From Actinomycetota bacterium (GTDB lineage Bacteria > Actinomycetota > Thermoleophilia > Gaiellales > Gaiellaceae), in assembly GCA_005884005.1 (NCBI GenBank), contig VAWI01000011.1, positions 42,030 through 106,029 on the forward strand: 64,000 bases of DNA. The letters are read 5' to 3'. Below the pieces are notes generated by a model. It worked only from the letters and a program-made list of their open reading frames with translations, ran no database searches and was not told the DNA's origin. The first letter of the stretch is position 1, and each line of letters begins with the position of its first letter. The translations under genes and the position numbers were made by a program. Below are positions 34,289 to 43,522 of the stretch, in pieces.

Positions 34289-35780
34289 AGGGGACGGTGA
34301 TCGGGAAGTCCTGCGGCGTTTGCGGAACGCCCTTCGGGCTCTGCGGAACGAAGTGGACGAAGTATCGGCCGGACGTGACGCCGAGTCGATGGACGTAGCT
34401 TTCGCGGCCGGCGCTGCCGAAGCGAACGAGGGACAACCACCGCACGACGCGGCCCGAGCAGCGGAGCGAGTTGAGCCACTGCTGCAGATCGCACCCGCGG
34501 CCGAGGCCAATGTGCACGCGGCCCGGCCCGCTCAGGCCGAGAACGAGCCGCAGTGTTCTCACAGGCCGGTACGTCTTCAGCCCGGTGTAGTCGAACCGCA
34601 GCGTCCGTGCGAGGCTGACGCCGAGCAGAAGCCGGTTCCTTGAAGGTGCGAGCAACGACCCGGAGACCCATGTCGCCCTCGGTTGCCACGACGGAAGGAC
34701 GCTCGCTGTCCTCTGGTCGAGCGCGGCGACGCCGTTGCGCCTGACGCCGTTGACCCGGTCGAAGTCGCCCGTCAGGTAGACGCGCCCGCCAGTGACGGCG
34801 ATTGCGGCTGCCGAGGTCGCGCCGTAGAAGCCGGTGATGGCCGAGATACGCGCCCGCCAGCGACGGTTGGGCTCGCCAGTCCGGCGGCTGAAGCCGACGA
34901 CCTGATAGGGCCACGAACCGCCGTTGATGCTTGCGAACACGCGGTCCGGACCGACGGCGGCGGCCATCAGCGTGCACCACAGACACTTCGCCGTCGCATG
35001 CGGCGTCCAGCTTCGCGCGAGTTCGCCGGTCTCTGGGTCGAGCTCGCCGACAGCGACGCGGTCGAGCGGCCGGCCGAAGAGGCCGTGGATCAAGACAGCT
35101 CGGCCGTTGCTCGCCAGCATGTAGACGCCGTCCCCGGAGAGCTTCGCCCGGTCGACATGCGGCTTCCAGGTTGTGTCCACTGCTCCGGATCGTGCGTCGA
35201 GCGCGAGCGCTGCCGAGCCGGCCTCGGAGCAGCAGGACGTGCCGCCCACGATCAGGCGCCGGCCGGCAGCGAAGAGAGTGGCATACGAATACCAGGCGCT
35301 CCGAGAAGGCCGCCACTTCTCGAGCCGACCACTCTCCAGATCGAGCGCTCCGAGTTGGAACCGCGGTTCGTGCTGGAGCTTCGCGAAGTCCCCTGCGACG
35401 TAGAGCCGCGAGCCGTGGCGAGCAAGCGACGTGACGGACACGCCGTTGCCGTTGGCAGCCGGTTGCCAGTCGGGATCGAGCCGGCCGTTGGCATCGATGT
35501 GTGCGAGTCGCTTGCGGAGGACGCCGTTGACGTGGATGAAGCCACCGCCGATGTACCAGCCGCCCTTACCGTCGGGAATCGCCGCGCGAATCGGGTTGTT
35601 CACTCGGAAGGCGGCGAGCGCACGGCCTGTCTTTGCGTCGAGGATGACGCCGAAGTTCGCCTGGTCCGCGGTGAGGTGCCTCAAGACGGCGAGCGACCCG
35701 CGATCCGGCGCGGCGTGCCGCGTGCCCGAGCAACCGGCGAAAGCCAAGGACAGTGCTACCAGCGAGACGCAAGCTCGCAC
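34287..35780 (-). CDS. secreted lipoprotein with delta-60/beta-propeller repeats
   Basis: 497 aa. N-terminal signal with lipobox (LAFAGCSG, Cys17). The body is a WD40/PQQ-like propeller built from repeats with the pattern GRLYVAGDF, as in the delta-60 repeat family (VYLTGDFDRVNGVRRNG, LYVAGDFAKLQHEPR, GWYIGGGFIHVNG). The C-terminal 120 residues, from TYRPVRTLRLV, form a separate beta-rich domain. Probably an extracellular binding protein; no enzymatic motif is seen. Confidence 0.75.
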   Translation of the reverse strand: MRACVSLVALSLAFAGCSGTRHAAPDRGSLAVLRHLTADQANFGVILDAKTGRALAAFRVNNPIRAAIPDGKGGWYIGGGFIHVNGVLRKRLAHIDANGRLDPDWQPAANGNGVSVTSLARHGSRLYVAGDFAKLQHEPRFQLGALDLESGRLEKWRPSRSAWYSYATLFAAGRRLIVGGTSCCSEAGSAALALDARSGAVDTTWKPHVDRAKLSGDGVYMLASNGRAVLIHGLFGRPLDRVAVGELDPETGELARSWTPHATAKCLWCTLMAAAVGPDRVFASINGGSWPYQVVGFSRRTGEPNRRWRARISAITGFYGATSAAAIAVTGGRVYLTGDFDRVNGVRRNGVAALDQRTASVLPSWQPRATWVSGSLLAPSRNRLLLGVSLARTLRFDYTGLKTYRPVRTLRLVLGLSGPGRVHIGLGRGCDLQQWLNSLRCSGRVVRWLSLVRFGSAGRESYVHRLGVTSGRYFVHFVPQSPKGVPQTPQDFPITVP

Positions 35781-35819
35781 ACGCGAAGATACGGCCCAAC
35801 GCCCAAAGGGCGTCCCGGC

Positions 35820-36074
35820 TTAGAGGAAGCTCTTCAGGGAGTCGCGCCCGACACGAAGGCCGATCACGCCGGTTGCGTCGTCGATGTCCTTGATTGTGTC
35901 TGCCGGCACAACGCGGCGTCGGCGTGCGAGGAAACCCGAGCGTACTGCGAGGGCATCCGGCACGTCGGGCGCGGTGCCATACATCGGGCACTCGACTCGG
36001 CCGACGACTCGACCCTCGTGATCCGCGACGAGAAACCCGTTCAGCCAGCGAAGGTCGGTAGCAGCGACGGCCAT
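35820..36074 (-). CDS. PRC-barrel-like small protein
   Basis: 84 aa. The pattern WLNGFLVADHEGRVVGRVE followed by FLARRRRVVPADTIKDIDDATGVIGL resembles PRC-barrel domains, which occur in RimM and in small stand-alone proteins thought to bind protein or RNA partners. It stands alone between the lipoprotein gene and an AT-richer gap (36075-36242) in which I see no gene. Confidence 0.6.
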   Translation of the reverse strand: MAVAATDLRWLNGFLVADHEGRVVGRVECPMYGTAPDVPDALAVRSGFLARRRRVVPADTIKDIDDATGVIGLRVGRDSLKSFL

Positions 36075-36242
36075 GCGTGACCCAACCTATCCCCGTCCTT
36101 TAAAGGGAAGCTGTGACGGCTGTAAGTATTTTGTTAACGACAGGAGACTTGTAAGTGGCTTGGTTTGAATCGGGGTCGCTCTAACTTTCGCGCACGAACG
36201 CCTTCGCAACATCAGTCCTGAGAGCTTCTGAGCTCGCCGACT

Positions 36243-36695
36243 CTAGGAACCTGGCTTCGCGGACATCGCGAACCAAGCGATCCCGAGTGCGACGAGCAAG
36301 ATCGAGGCGAGCCAGGGGACGGCGACCGCGCCTCGGAAGTGCGGGCGACGAGCCGCGAGCAAGGAGAGGACCACCATCACGATCACCAGGAGCGCTCCGG
36401 GCTCGGTGACGATGAAGCCGACGCCGACCCAGCCCGGCTCGTGGTGTCCGCCCGGGTACTCTTTATCCACGATCCAGAGCGCTGCGCCGCGCATCATGAT
36501 GAAGGCCGGGACGAGCACCGTAAAGCCGACCCAGAAGGCCAGGCCTCGGAGCCAACCGGCGCGGTCGGGATCGCCTCGCAGGCCGGCGAAGCCGAGGAGC
36601 GCCACCGTGGCCGTGGCTCCGAACGTGAGGGTCGCGCCGAGCACGTGGAAGAAGAGCGGGAGGTTCCAGGACTCGGGGCGGACGAGCGCGAGCAT
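36243..36695 (-). CDS. DUF2269-like integral membrane protein
   Basis: 150 aa with four predicted helices; begins MLALVRPESWNLPLFFHVLGAT. The FFHVLGA start resembles the upstream protein's FFHVTGA, so the pair are probably paralogues or heterodimer partners. The start is fixed by a TGATG overlap with the upstream gene (ATG 36695); an alternative longer frame is mostly the shadow of that gene. Function is unknown. Confidence 0.72.
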   Translation of the reverse strand: MLALVRPESWNLPLFFHVLGATLTFGATATVALLGFAGLRGDPDRAGWLRGLAFWVGFTVLVPAFIMMRGAALWIVDKEYPGGHHEPGWVGVGFIVTEPGALLVIVMVVLSLLAARRPHFRGAVAVPWLASILLVALGIAWFAMSAKPGS

Positions 36696-37171
36696 CAGAC
36701 TCCCGGCTTCCAGATCATGATCCCCAGGACGGCGAACGCCATCAGGCCGCTTCCGTAGCTGATCGCGAGGGCGCTGGGGTTCCGGAGGCGCGCCCGCAGC
36801 TCCGAGCTGGGTGCATCGCCTTCGGCCGCCAGGCGCCGCGCGAGCTCGCCGGTCTGGCGCTGGTATTTGCCGTCGATATTGCCGAGCGCGCTGGCCAGTA
36901 CCCAGAGCGCGATCGCGGTCACGATCCAGGTCTCGCCGTAGCCATAGCCGACCTCGTTCACCAGCCAAAGCCCGATCGCGAGCGTCAGCAAGAGACCGGC
37001 TCCGATCAGCGGGACCGCAAAACGAATCAACCCGTACAGCGCGGCGATCTCGCTGGGCCGTCGGTCCTTCGCGATCGCGGCGATGTTCAGGATTCCCGCG
37101 ATCACGATGCCTCCGATCAGGAAGAACGCGCCCGTGACGTGGAAGAAGAGCAGCCACTGATACAGGCTCAT
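36695..37171 (-). CDS. DUF2269-like integral membrane protein
   Basis: 158 aa, four helices: LLFFHVTGAFFLIGGIVIAGIL, FAVPLIGAGLLLTLAIGLWL, ETWIVTAIALWVLASALG and LAISYGSGLMAFAVLGIMIW. Members of this family (DUF2269) are small membrane proteins of unknown function. It is the first gene of a two-gene unit with 36243-36695, and it is divergent from the histidine kinase gene 75 bp away. Confidence 0.75.
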   Translation of the reverse strand: MSLYQWLLFFHVTGAFFLIGGIVIAGILNIAAIAKDRRPSEIAALYGLIRFAVPLIGAGLLLTLAIGLWLVNEVGYGYGETWIVTAIALWVLASALGNIDGKYQRQTGELARRLAAEGDAPSSELRARLRNPSALAISYGSGLMAFAVLGIMIWKPGV

Positions 37172-37232
37172 CGGATCAGGACCCTAAACGACTTCGATCC
37201 TGGAATTGTGCAAGCCGAGCTTGGACGACTCC

Positions 37233-37238
37233 TACAAT
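37233..37238 (+). promoter_or_regulatory. putative -10 box for leaderless histidine kinase transcript
   Basis: TACAAT, 7 nt before ATG 37246; no Shine-Dalgarno is present. No clear -35 sequence at the expected distance. Confidence 0.45.
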
Positions 37239-37245
37239 CGATGCA

Positions 37246-38652
37246 ATGGACGCTCCCGCGCGGCACCTGCGTCTGCTGACGGAAACGATCGCTGCGGTCA
37301 ACTCCACGCTCGATCTCGAGGAGGTGCTCGGCCTCGTTGCGCGCAAGGTGGCCGAGGCGCTCGAAGCCGACGCGTGCTTCGTCTATCTCTACGACGAGCG
37401 GACCGACGAGCTTGTCCTGCGGGCCACGCACGGGACCCGGGTCGAGGAGATGACGCGTCGGCCGAAGATGCGCCCGGGAGAAGGGATCACCGGCAGCGCG
37501 GCGGCCGACCGCTCGCCGATCGCGATCGCAGCCGAGGCGCATCTCGACCCGCGGTTCAAGGGGTTCTCGAACTTGCCCGAGGACGAGTACGAGTCGATCC
37601 TGGCGGTGCCGATCCTTGCCCGCGAGAAGCTGGCCGGTGCATTGAACGTCCGGACGCGTCGGCCGCGCGAGTTCACCGAGGCGGAGGCGGAGCTCCTCGT
37701 CGCGATCGCCGCGCAGGTCGCGCAGACGATCGAGCACGCCCAGTTGTATGCAGACGCGCAGCGCCGCGTGGGGGAGCTCGAGGCGCTTGCTCGGATCTCG
37801 GAGGCGGTCTCCGAGTCGCTGTATCTCGAGGAGTCGCTCGAGGCGATCGTCAAGGCGACGATGGATGCCGTGGGCGCCTCTGGCGCAGCGCTCGTGCTCG
37901 AGGACGGCGGCATCGCGAGGCCTGAGGGGCGGCCAGGCACGTTCGCCGTCCGGATTCCGCTGCGCTGGAAGGGGCGGCAGATCGGGGAGCTCGTCTGCGA
38001 CCGGGACACCGACTTCACTGCCGAAGAGCGCGCTCTGCTCGCGTCGATCGCCCACCACGCCGCGGTCGCGCTCGAGCACGGACGCGCGGTGATGCGCGGG
38101 GTCCTTGCCCAAGAGATCCATCATCGCGTCAAGAACAACCTGCAGACCGTCGCCTCGTTACTCCGCTTGCAGGCCCGCGCCGACGATGGAGTCGACCCGC
38201 GCAAGGCACTCGATGACTCGGTCAACCGGATCCTGGCGATCGCGGCCGTGCACGAGGTCCTCACCGAGCAACGCGAGGAGGAGGTCGATCTCGGGGAGCT
38301 GCTCGACCGGCTGCGGGCGATGCTCGTGCAGGGGATAGGCGCGGGGAAGCGCGTCGAAGCAGACCTTGAGCCGGTCTCGCTGGCGGGGAGCCGCGCGACC
38401 GCGCTAGCACTCGTCTTCAGTGAGCTCTTCCAAAACGCGCTGGAGCACGGTGGCGAGGAGGTGCGGATCGAGCTCGCGAGCCGGAACGGAAGCGCTTTGC
38501 TTGCCATCTCGGATGACGGTGGTGGAATCGCAGAGGCGAAGAGCGGCACCGGTCTCTCGATCGTCCGCGCGCTTGTCCGCGAAGAGTTGAACGGGACGCT
38601 CGAACTGCGGGACGGGGAGGGGACGACGGCAGAGGTGGTCTTTCCGGTCTAG
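37246..38652 (+). CDS. pdtaS: sensor histidine kinase, PdtaS-like (GAF-GAF-HisKA_2-HATPase)
   Basis: Soluble kinase (468 aa) without membrane helices. A GAF domain spans residues about 10-165 (CFVYLYDERTDELVLRATHG; PGEGITGSAA), and a second, shorter GAF-like domain residues about 185-280. The HisKA_2 phospho-acceptor helix EIHHRVKNNLQTVASLLRLQ has the phosphorylated His at residue 293. The HATPase domain has ALALVFSELFQNALEHGG and DDGGGIAE. HisKA_2 kinases with GAF input typically pair with ANTAR response regulators, and one lies 119 bp downstream. The input signal is unknown. Confidence 0.9.
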   Translation: MDAPARHLRLLTETIAAVNSTLDLEEVLGLVARKVAEALEADACFVYLYDERTDELVLRATHGTRVEEMTRRPKMRPGEGITGSAAADRSPIAIAAEAHLDPRFKGFSNLPEDEYESILAVPILAREKLAGALNVRTRRPREFTEAEAELLVAIAAQVAQTIEHAQLYADAQRRVGELEALARISEAVSESLYLEESLEAIVKATMDAVGASGAALVLEDGGIARPEGRPGTFAVRIPLRWKGRQIGELVCDRDTDFTAEERALLASIAHHAAVALEHGRAVMRGVLAQEIHHRVKNNLQTVASLLRLQARADDGVDPRKALDDSVNRILAIAAVHEVLTEQREEEVDLGELLDRLRAMLVQGIGAGKRVEADLEPVSLAGSRATALALVFSELFQNALEHGGEEVRIELASRNGSALLAISDDGGGIAEAKSGTGLSIVRALVREELNGTLELRDGEGTTAEVVFPV

Positions 38653-38770
38653 CCTGCAGCCGAGAAGCTGCGCAGGAAGCCCTTTCTCACTCAGAAGTAG
38701 GTTGACGCGCGCGAAGCGGGAGCCCCTGACCCCGCCCACCTGGCCGTCAGGCTAGAGGCGAAAGCGTGGC

Positions 38771-39385
38771 GTGTCCGCGCCGAGCCGGCGCCGAATCCGT
38801 GACACTTCGACCGTGCGGATCTTGGTCGCCGAAGACGAGACGATCATCAGGCTCGACCTGGTCGAGATGCTCAAACGAGCCGGACTCGAGGTCTGCGCGG
38901 AGGCGCGTGACGGTGAGGAGGCGGTCGAGCTCGCGCGCGAGCACGAGCCCGATCTCGCGATCATGGACGTGAAGATGCCGCGCCTCGACGGGATCGAGGC
39001 GGCCCGCCGGATCCTTGGCGATCGGCCGATCCCGATCGTGATGCTGACCGCCTACGGGCAGGACGAGCTTGTCTCTCGGGCGGTCGAGGCAGGTGTCTTC
39101 GGCTACCTCGTCAAGCCATTCCGCGAGCAGGACCTCCTCCCGGCGATCCGCGCGGCGCGCGCCAGGCATGAGGAGCTGCTCGAGCTGCGCGAGGAGGCCG
39201 AGTCGCTCGCGGACGCTCTCGCCTCGCGGAAGGCGATCGAACGAGCCAAGGGCCTGCTGATGGAGAAAGAGGGTTTGTCGGAACGGGACGCGTTTGCGCG
39301 CTTGCGCAAAGCCTCCCAAGTCTCGGGGCGGCCGTTGAAGGTCGTTGCCGAGGCGCTGATCGCGACGTTCGCTGAGGAGGGCTGA
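38771..39385 (+). CDS. pdtaR: ANTAR-domain response regulator, PdtaR-like antiterminator
   Basis: 204 aa. Receiver domain (residues about 16-130) with the acidic pair LVAEDE, the phospho-acceptor Asp66 (AIMDVKMPRLDGIEA) and the LVKPF lysine loop. A coiled coil follows (EELLELREEAESLADAL), then a C-terminal ANTAR domain (about residues 148-196) with RKAIERAKGLLMEKEGLSE and ARLRKASQVSGRPLK. ANTAR domains bind double-hairpin RNAs and block terminators. GTG 38813 is an alternative start giving the usual short N terminus. Cognate kinase immediately upstream. Candidate RNA targets are the two glutamine synthetase leaders. Confidence 0.93.
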   Translation: MSAPSRRRIRDTSTVRILVAEDETIIRLDLVEMLKRAGLEVCAEARDGEEAVELAREHEPDLAIMDVKMPRLDGIEAARRILGDRPIPIVMLTAYGQDELVSRAVEAGVFGYLVKPFREQDLLPAIRAARARHEELLELREEAESLADALASRKAIERAKGLLMEKEGLSERDAFARLRKASQVSGRPLKVVAEALIATFAEEG

Positions 39386-39386
39386 G

Positions 39387-39671
39387 GTGGAGTATCAGCT
39401 GCGCGACTATCGGGTGAGACCGGGCGAGCTGGACGAATGGCTCGAGGAATGGCGCGAGCAGGTCTATCCGCTGCGTCTAGCCAACGGGTTCGAGGTCGTC
39501 GGCGCCTGGATCGCGCGCGAGGAGAGCCGCTTCGTTTGGATCATCGGCCATGACGATTTCCGGTCGGCAAACGACGTCTACTACGCATCGCCAGAACGTG
39601 CCGGGATGGATCCCGATCCTGCGCGGCACCTCGCGCGGGTCAGCGAGACGCAGCTCGAGCGGATCGTCTAG
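39387..39671 (+). CDS. NIPSNAP-family protein
   Basis: 94-aa alpha/beta barrel (dimeric ferredoxin-like) protein: YQLRDYRVRPGELDEWLEEW, a middle VVGAWIAREESRFVWIIGHDDF and a terminal NDVYYAS segment, which match the NIPSNAP pattern. Function is unknown in bacteria. GTG start 1 nt after the ANTAR gene stop, so likely co-transcribed with the two-component system. Confidence 0.75.
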   Translation: MEYQLRDYRVRPGELDEWLEEWREQVYPLRLANGFEVVGAWIAREESRFVWIIGHDDFRSANDVYYASPERAGMDPDPARHLARVSETQLERIV

Positions 39672-41551
39672 ACCTTCGCCTGCTCGAACAGCTGCTCCCA
39701 GCGCGCCAGCAGCGCTTGCAGCTCATCGCGGGCCGTTCGATGGGCAGCGACCGCTTCCGAGTCGGACCAGTCGTCGGCGAGCCGTTCCTCGAGCTCCACG
39801 ACGGCGCGCTCGTGAGCTGCAATCTCGGCCTCGATGCGGTCGAGCTCGCTTGGCGCGGTCTGCTTCGGAGCCGGCGGCTTCGTCTTCGTCTTCGGCTTCG
39901 GGTCGGACACCTCAGCGGCCGGCGCCGCAACCTCGTCTCGCCGCCGCACGTAGTCCGCCCAGCCGCCGTCGTAGGAACGGATCGTCCCGTCCTCGACAGC
40001 GAGCGTCCTCTGCGCGACCGCGTCGAGGAGCGCCCGGTCGTGCGAGACAAGCAGCATCGTGCCAGGGAAGGCCTCGAGCGCCAGCTCGAGCGCCTCTCGG
40101 CTCTCCAAGTCAAGGTGGTTCGTCGGCTCGTCGAGGAGGAGGAAGTTTGCGCCCGAGGCGACGACCAGCGCCAGAGCAAGGCGCCGCCGCTCGCCGCCGG
40201 AGAGCTTGACGACCGCCTTGTCCTGCTCCTCCCAGCCGGAGAAGAGGAAGCGGCCGAGCAGGTTCTGCGCCTGCGGGCGCTTGAGGCCGGTCGCCTTCTG
40301 TGCACAGTCGAGGACGCTGCCGGTTTCGTCCAGCTCGACTTCGTGCTGCGAGAAGTAGGCGGGGACGACGCCGTGGCCGAGCCGGGCGGTGCCGGCGACC
40401 GGCTCGCGCAACGCAAGGAGCGTCTCGAGCAGCGTTGTCTTGCCGGACCCGTTCGGTCCGACGAGCGCCACGTGCTCCCCGCGCTCGAGCGCGAAGCCGA
40501 CGTCGTGCAGGAGCTCCTTTGTGCCAGCCGCGACCTCGAGGCTCTTTGTCTCGATCACGGTTCGGCCGCTTCGCGGCGGGTCGAGGAAGTCGAAGCCGAG
40601 CCGCTTCTGGCGAAGCGTCAACGACTCGAGCTCGCTGCTCGCCTGCCGGCGCTCCCGCTCGAGGCGGCCGATCTGCGTCAGCTTCGCCTGAGCCTGCTTC
40701 GCCTTGTTCTTCTTGTAGCGAAACCGTTCCACGAAGCGCTCGAGCCGCTCGATGTCGACGCCGAGGCGGTCGGCCGTCTTTCCGGCCGCCGACGCCCGCG
40801 CCGCCTTCTCGATTCGCCAGGAATGCCAGGGACCGGCGAACGAGATCGAGCGGCCACCGCCGAGCTCGAGGACGCCGTTCGTGACTGCCTCTAGGAACCA
40901 GCGGTCGTGCGCGACGAGGATGATCCCGGCATCGAGCGACTGCAGCTCCTGCTCGAGCCACTCGAGGCTGGCGACGTCGAGATGGTTCGTGGGCTCGTCG
41001 AGCAGCAGCAGATCAGGGTCGCCGCCGAGGGCGCGAGCGAGCGACGCCCGTGTCAGCTCTCCGCCGGAGAAGGTCTCCAGCGGCCGGTCGAGATCCGGCT
41101 CCGCGAAGCCGAGGCCGCGCACGACCGAAGCGGCGCGGTCGCGCCAGGCGTAGCCGCCTGCGTGCTCGAGTCGCGCCTGGGCCTCGGCGTAGCGGCGGAG
41201 CGTTGTCTGGTCGTGCTGCCCGCCTTCCATCTTGTGCTCCAGATCTCGAAGCTCCCGCTCGGTCGCGACGAGGTCAGCGGCGCCCGAGAGCACGTACTCG
41301 CGCAGCGTCAGACCCTGATCCAGCGGGGGCCGCTGGTCGTGCAGCGCGACCCTCGTTCCCTTGGAGTAGACGAGCTCCCCGCCCTGGTAGTCGGTCTCGC
41401 CGTTGAGAATTCGGAGCAGGGTCGTCTTGCCGGCGCCGTTCGGGCCGGAAAGCGCGATCCGGTCCCGGCGCTCGACCTTGAACGAGACGCCGTCGAAGAG
41501 CTGCCAGCCGGAAAGCTCCTTGCGGAGCTGCGATGCGATCACGAGTGCCAC
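39668..41551 (-). CDS. ABC-F family ATPase (ribosome-associated)
   Basis: 627 aa with two ATP-binding cassettes and no membrane helices. Cassette 1: Walker A GPNGAGKTTLL near residue 36, signature FSGGELTRASLARAL near residue 165, LLLDEPTNHLDVASLEWLE. Cassette 2: GPNGSGKTTLL near residue 355, LSGGERRRLALALVV and LLLDEPTNHLDLESREALE. A charged linker of about 70 residues sits between them and a C-terminal coiled coil (PSELDRIEAEIAAHERAVVELEERL) follows. Such proteins resolve stalled ribosomes or protect against antibiotics. Overlaps the NIPSNAP gene end by 4 nt. Confidence 0.92.
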   Translation of the reverse strand: MALVIASQLRKELSGWQLFDGVSFKVERRDRIALSGPNGAGKTTLLRILNGETDYQGGELVYSKGTRVALHDQRPPLDQGLTLREYVLSGAADLVATERELRDLEHKMEGGQHDQTTLRRYAEAQARLEHAGGYAWRDRAASVVRGLGFAEPDLDRPLETFSGGELTRASLARALGGDPDLLLLDEPTNHLDVASLEWLEQELQSLDAGIILVAHDRWFLEAVTNGVLELGGGRSISFAGPWHSWRIEKAARASAAGKTADRLGVDIERLERFVERFRYKKNKAKQAQAKLTQIGRLERERRQASSELESLTLRQKRLGFDFLDPPRSGRTVIETKSLEVAAGTKELLHDVGFALERGEHVALVGPNGSGKTTLLETLLALREPVAGTARLGHGVVPAYFSQHEVELDETGSVLDCAQKATGLKRPQAQNLLGRFLFSGWEEQDKAVVKLSGGERRRLALALVVASGANFLLLDEPTNHLDLESREALELALEAFPGTMLLVSHDRALLDAVAQRTLAVEDGTIRSYDGGWADYVRRRDEVAAPAAEVSDPKPKTKTKPPAPKQTAPSELDRIEAEIAAHERAVVELEERLADDWSDSEAVAAHRTARDELQALLARWEQLFEQAKV

Positions 41552-41620
41552 AGCTACAGCGTAGGGACTCTCCCTCAGACCGATTCGATCCTTCGACCTG
41601 TCCGGCCGACAAGCGGTTCT

Positions 41621-41648
41621 AGGGAAGTCCCCTCAGGGGACTGTCCCT
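41621..41648 (+). repeat. GGGACAG-family palindrome, copy C
   Basis: AGGGA-AGTCCCC (41621-41632) / GGGGACTGTCCCT (41636-41648) with a TCA loop; one base is missing in the left arm. It is flanked on the right by GAAAGC, i.e. inverted relative to copy B (TTTC flank). Lies between the ABC-F start and the transketolase stop. Confidence 0.65.
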
Positions 41649-41671
41649 GAAAGCGGCCGAACCGCGCGGCG

Positions 41672-43501
41672 CTAAGCGGACACGGCCGCGCCGACGAGCC
41701 GACGCGCGGCGTCGGCGATGTGCTCGGCGTCGATGCCGGCCTCGGCGAGCAGCTCGGCCGGCTTGCCGGAGTGCGGCATCTCGCGGACGGCGAGCAGCTC
41801 GAGGCGTGGCCGCTCCTCCGCATCGGCGAGGGCCGCGAGCACGGCCTCGCCTAGCCCGCCCTCGGCCCAATGGTCCTCGACCGTGACGATCGGCATTGCC
41901 AGCGAGCGGATCGTCTCCTCGTCGAGCGGCTTGATCGAATAGAGGTCGATCACCCGGGCCTCGACGCCCTCCGCGGCGAGAGCCTCGGCTGCCTTCAGTG
42001 CCTCGTGCACGGTCACGCCCGCGGCGATCAGTGCGACGTCGTCGCCCTCGCGGGGCGTGCGCGAGCCGCCGATCTCGAACTCGTCGTCGGCGTCGTAGAT
42101 CACGGGCGTGTTCGGCCGCAGGGTCCGCACGTAGACGATTCCGTCGCGGTCGGCCATTTTCGCGACCAGCTTCGCCGTCTGGTTCGCGTCGCAGGGGTGG
42201 AGAACGGTCGAGCCGTGCACGGCCCGCAAAGCCGCAATGTCCTCGAGCGCCATCTGCGAAGGGCCGTCCTCGCCGATCGAGACTCCCGCGTGCGAGCCCG
42301 AGAGGCAATAGTTCGCGCGGCTGATCGCCGACATACGGACGAAGTCGTAGGCGCGTGTGATGAAGGCCGCGAACGTCGAGGCGAACGGCCGCCAGCCGGT
42401 GACCTGCATGCCGACAGCGGTCGCGACCAGCTGCTCCTCGGCGATGTACATCTCGAAGTACCGCTCGGGGACGGCGTCTCTGAAGATCTCGGCAAAGGTC
42501 GAGTTCGAGACTTCGCCGTCCATGGCGACCACGTCCCCGCGGGCTTTGCCCAGCGCGGCGAGTGCCTCGCCGTAGGCCTTGCGCGTCGCGACCTCGTCGC
42601 CGAGCTCGTAGAGCGGGAGCTCGAGCTCGCCGTGCTCGATCTCGGTCGTGCGGCCGCTCGTCTCCGGTTTGGCGACCTGGACGGTGATGTTTCGGATGCC
42701 GCCGAGCTCCTCGATCGCCTCCTCGGGGTTGTCGAGCGCCTTGCCGTGCCACCCCGGCTTGTCCTCGACCGCCTTGACGCCCTTCCCCTTGATCGTGCGG
42801 GCGACAATGGCCACCGGCCTATCGCTCGCGATCGCTTCTCCGTACGCCTGGTCGATCTCCTCGACGTTGTGGCCATCGATCTCGATGGCATGCCAGCCGA
42901 AAGCGCGAGCGCGGTTGGCGTAGGAATCGAGGTCCCAACCGTGCATGGTCTCGCCGCGCTGCCCGAGCCGGTTGATGTCCAGGATCGCGACGATGTTGTC
43001 GAGCTCGTAATAGGCGGCATGCTCGAACGCCTCCCACTGCGAGCCCTCGGCCATCTCGCTGTCGCCGACGAGCACCCAGGCCCGCATCGGCGTCCGGTCG
43101 AGCCGCTTGCCGGCGATCGCCATGCCGACGCCGTACGGCAGGCCCTGTCCGAGCGAACCGGTGGCGACGTCGACCCACGGGATGCGCGGCGTCGGGTGCC
43201 CCTCGAAGATGCTCGAGAACTGTCGGTACGTCAGCAGCTCGTCGTCCGAGATCGCGCCCGCTGCCCGGTACATCGCGTAGAGCAGCGTCGACGCGTGCCC
43301 CTTCGAGAAGACGAGCCGGTCGTTGGCGGGATCCTTCGGACTGTCGAAGTCGTATCGCAGATACCCGGCTAGGAGCACCGCCATCAGGTCGGCGGCGGAC
43401 ATGCCGGAGGTCGGGTGGCCGGACTTCGCGGCGGCCGCGCAGCGGACGGAATCGACGCGGAGTTGCTGGCCTAGCTCACGCCAGAGTTCAGGACCCTCCA
43501 T
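41672..43501 (-). CDS. tkt: transketolase
   Basis: Thiamine-diphosphate enzyme of the pentose phosphate pathway (609 aa, compact relative to the usual ~660). N-terminal part: AAKSGHPTSGMSAADLM near residue 20, FSKGHAST near residue 60, TGSLGQGLPYGVGMA near residue 105, and the ThDP/Mg motif VLVGDSEMAEGSQWEA with INRLGQRG. The pyrimidine domain begins near residue 305, with EEQLVATAVGMQVTGWRP and GEDGPSQMALEDIAALRA. The start ATG 43501 is 21 bp from the divergent rpiB. Confidence 0.93.
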   Translation of the reverse strand: MEGPELWRELGQQLRVDSVRCAAAAKSGHPTSGMSAADLMAVLLAGYLRYDFDSPKDPANDRLVFSKGHASTLLYAMYRAAGAISDDELLTYRQFSSIFEGHPTPRIPWVDVATGSLGQGLPYGVGMAIAGKRLDRTPMRAWVLVGDSEMAEGSQWEAFEHAAYYELDNIVAILDINRLGQRGETMHGWDLDSYANRARAFGWHAIEIDGHNVEEIDQAYGEAIASDRPVAIVARTIKGKGVKAVEDKPGWHGKALDNPEEAIEELGGIRNITVQVAKPETSGRTTEIEHGELELPLYELGDEVATRKAYGEALAALGKARGDVVAMDGEVSNSTFAEIFRDAVPERYFEMYIAEEQLVATAVGMQVTGWRPFASTFAAFITRAYDFVRMSAISRANYCLSGSHAGVSIGEDGPSQMALEDIAALRAVHGSTVLHPCDANQTAKLVAKMADRDGIVYVRTLRPNTPVIYDADDEFEIGGSRTPREGDDVALIAAGVTVHEALKAAEALAAEGVEARVIDLYSIKPLDEETIRSLAMPIVTVEDHWAEGGLGEAVLAALADAEERPRLELLAVREMPHSGKPAELLAEAGIDAEHIADAARRLVGAAVSA

Positions 43502-43522
43502 CGGGGGTAACGTAACGGTTCT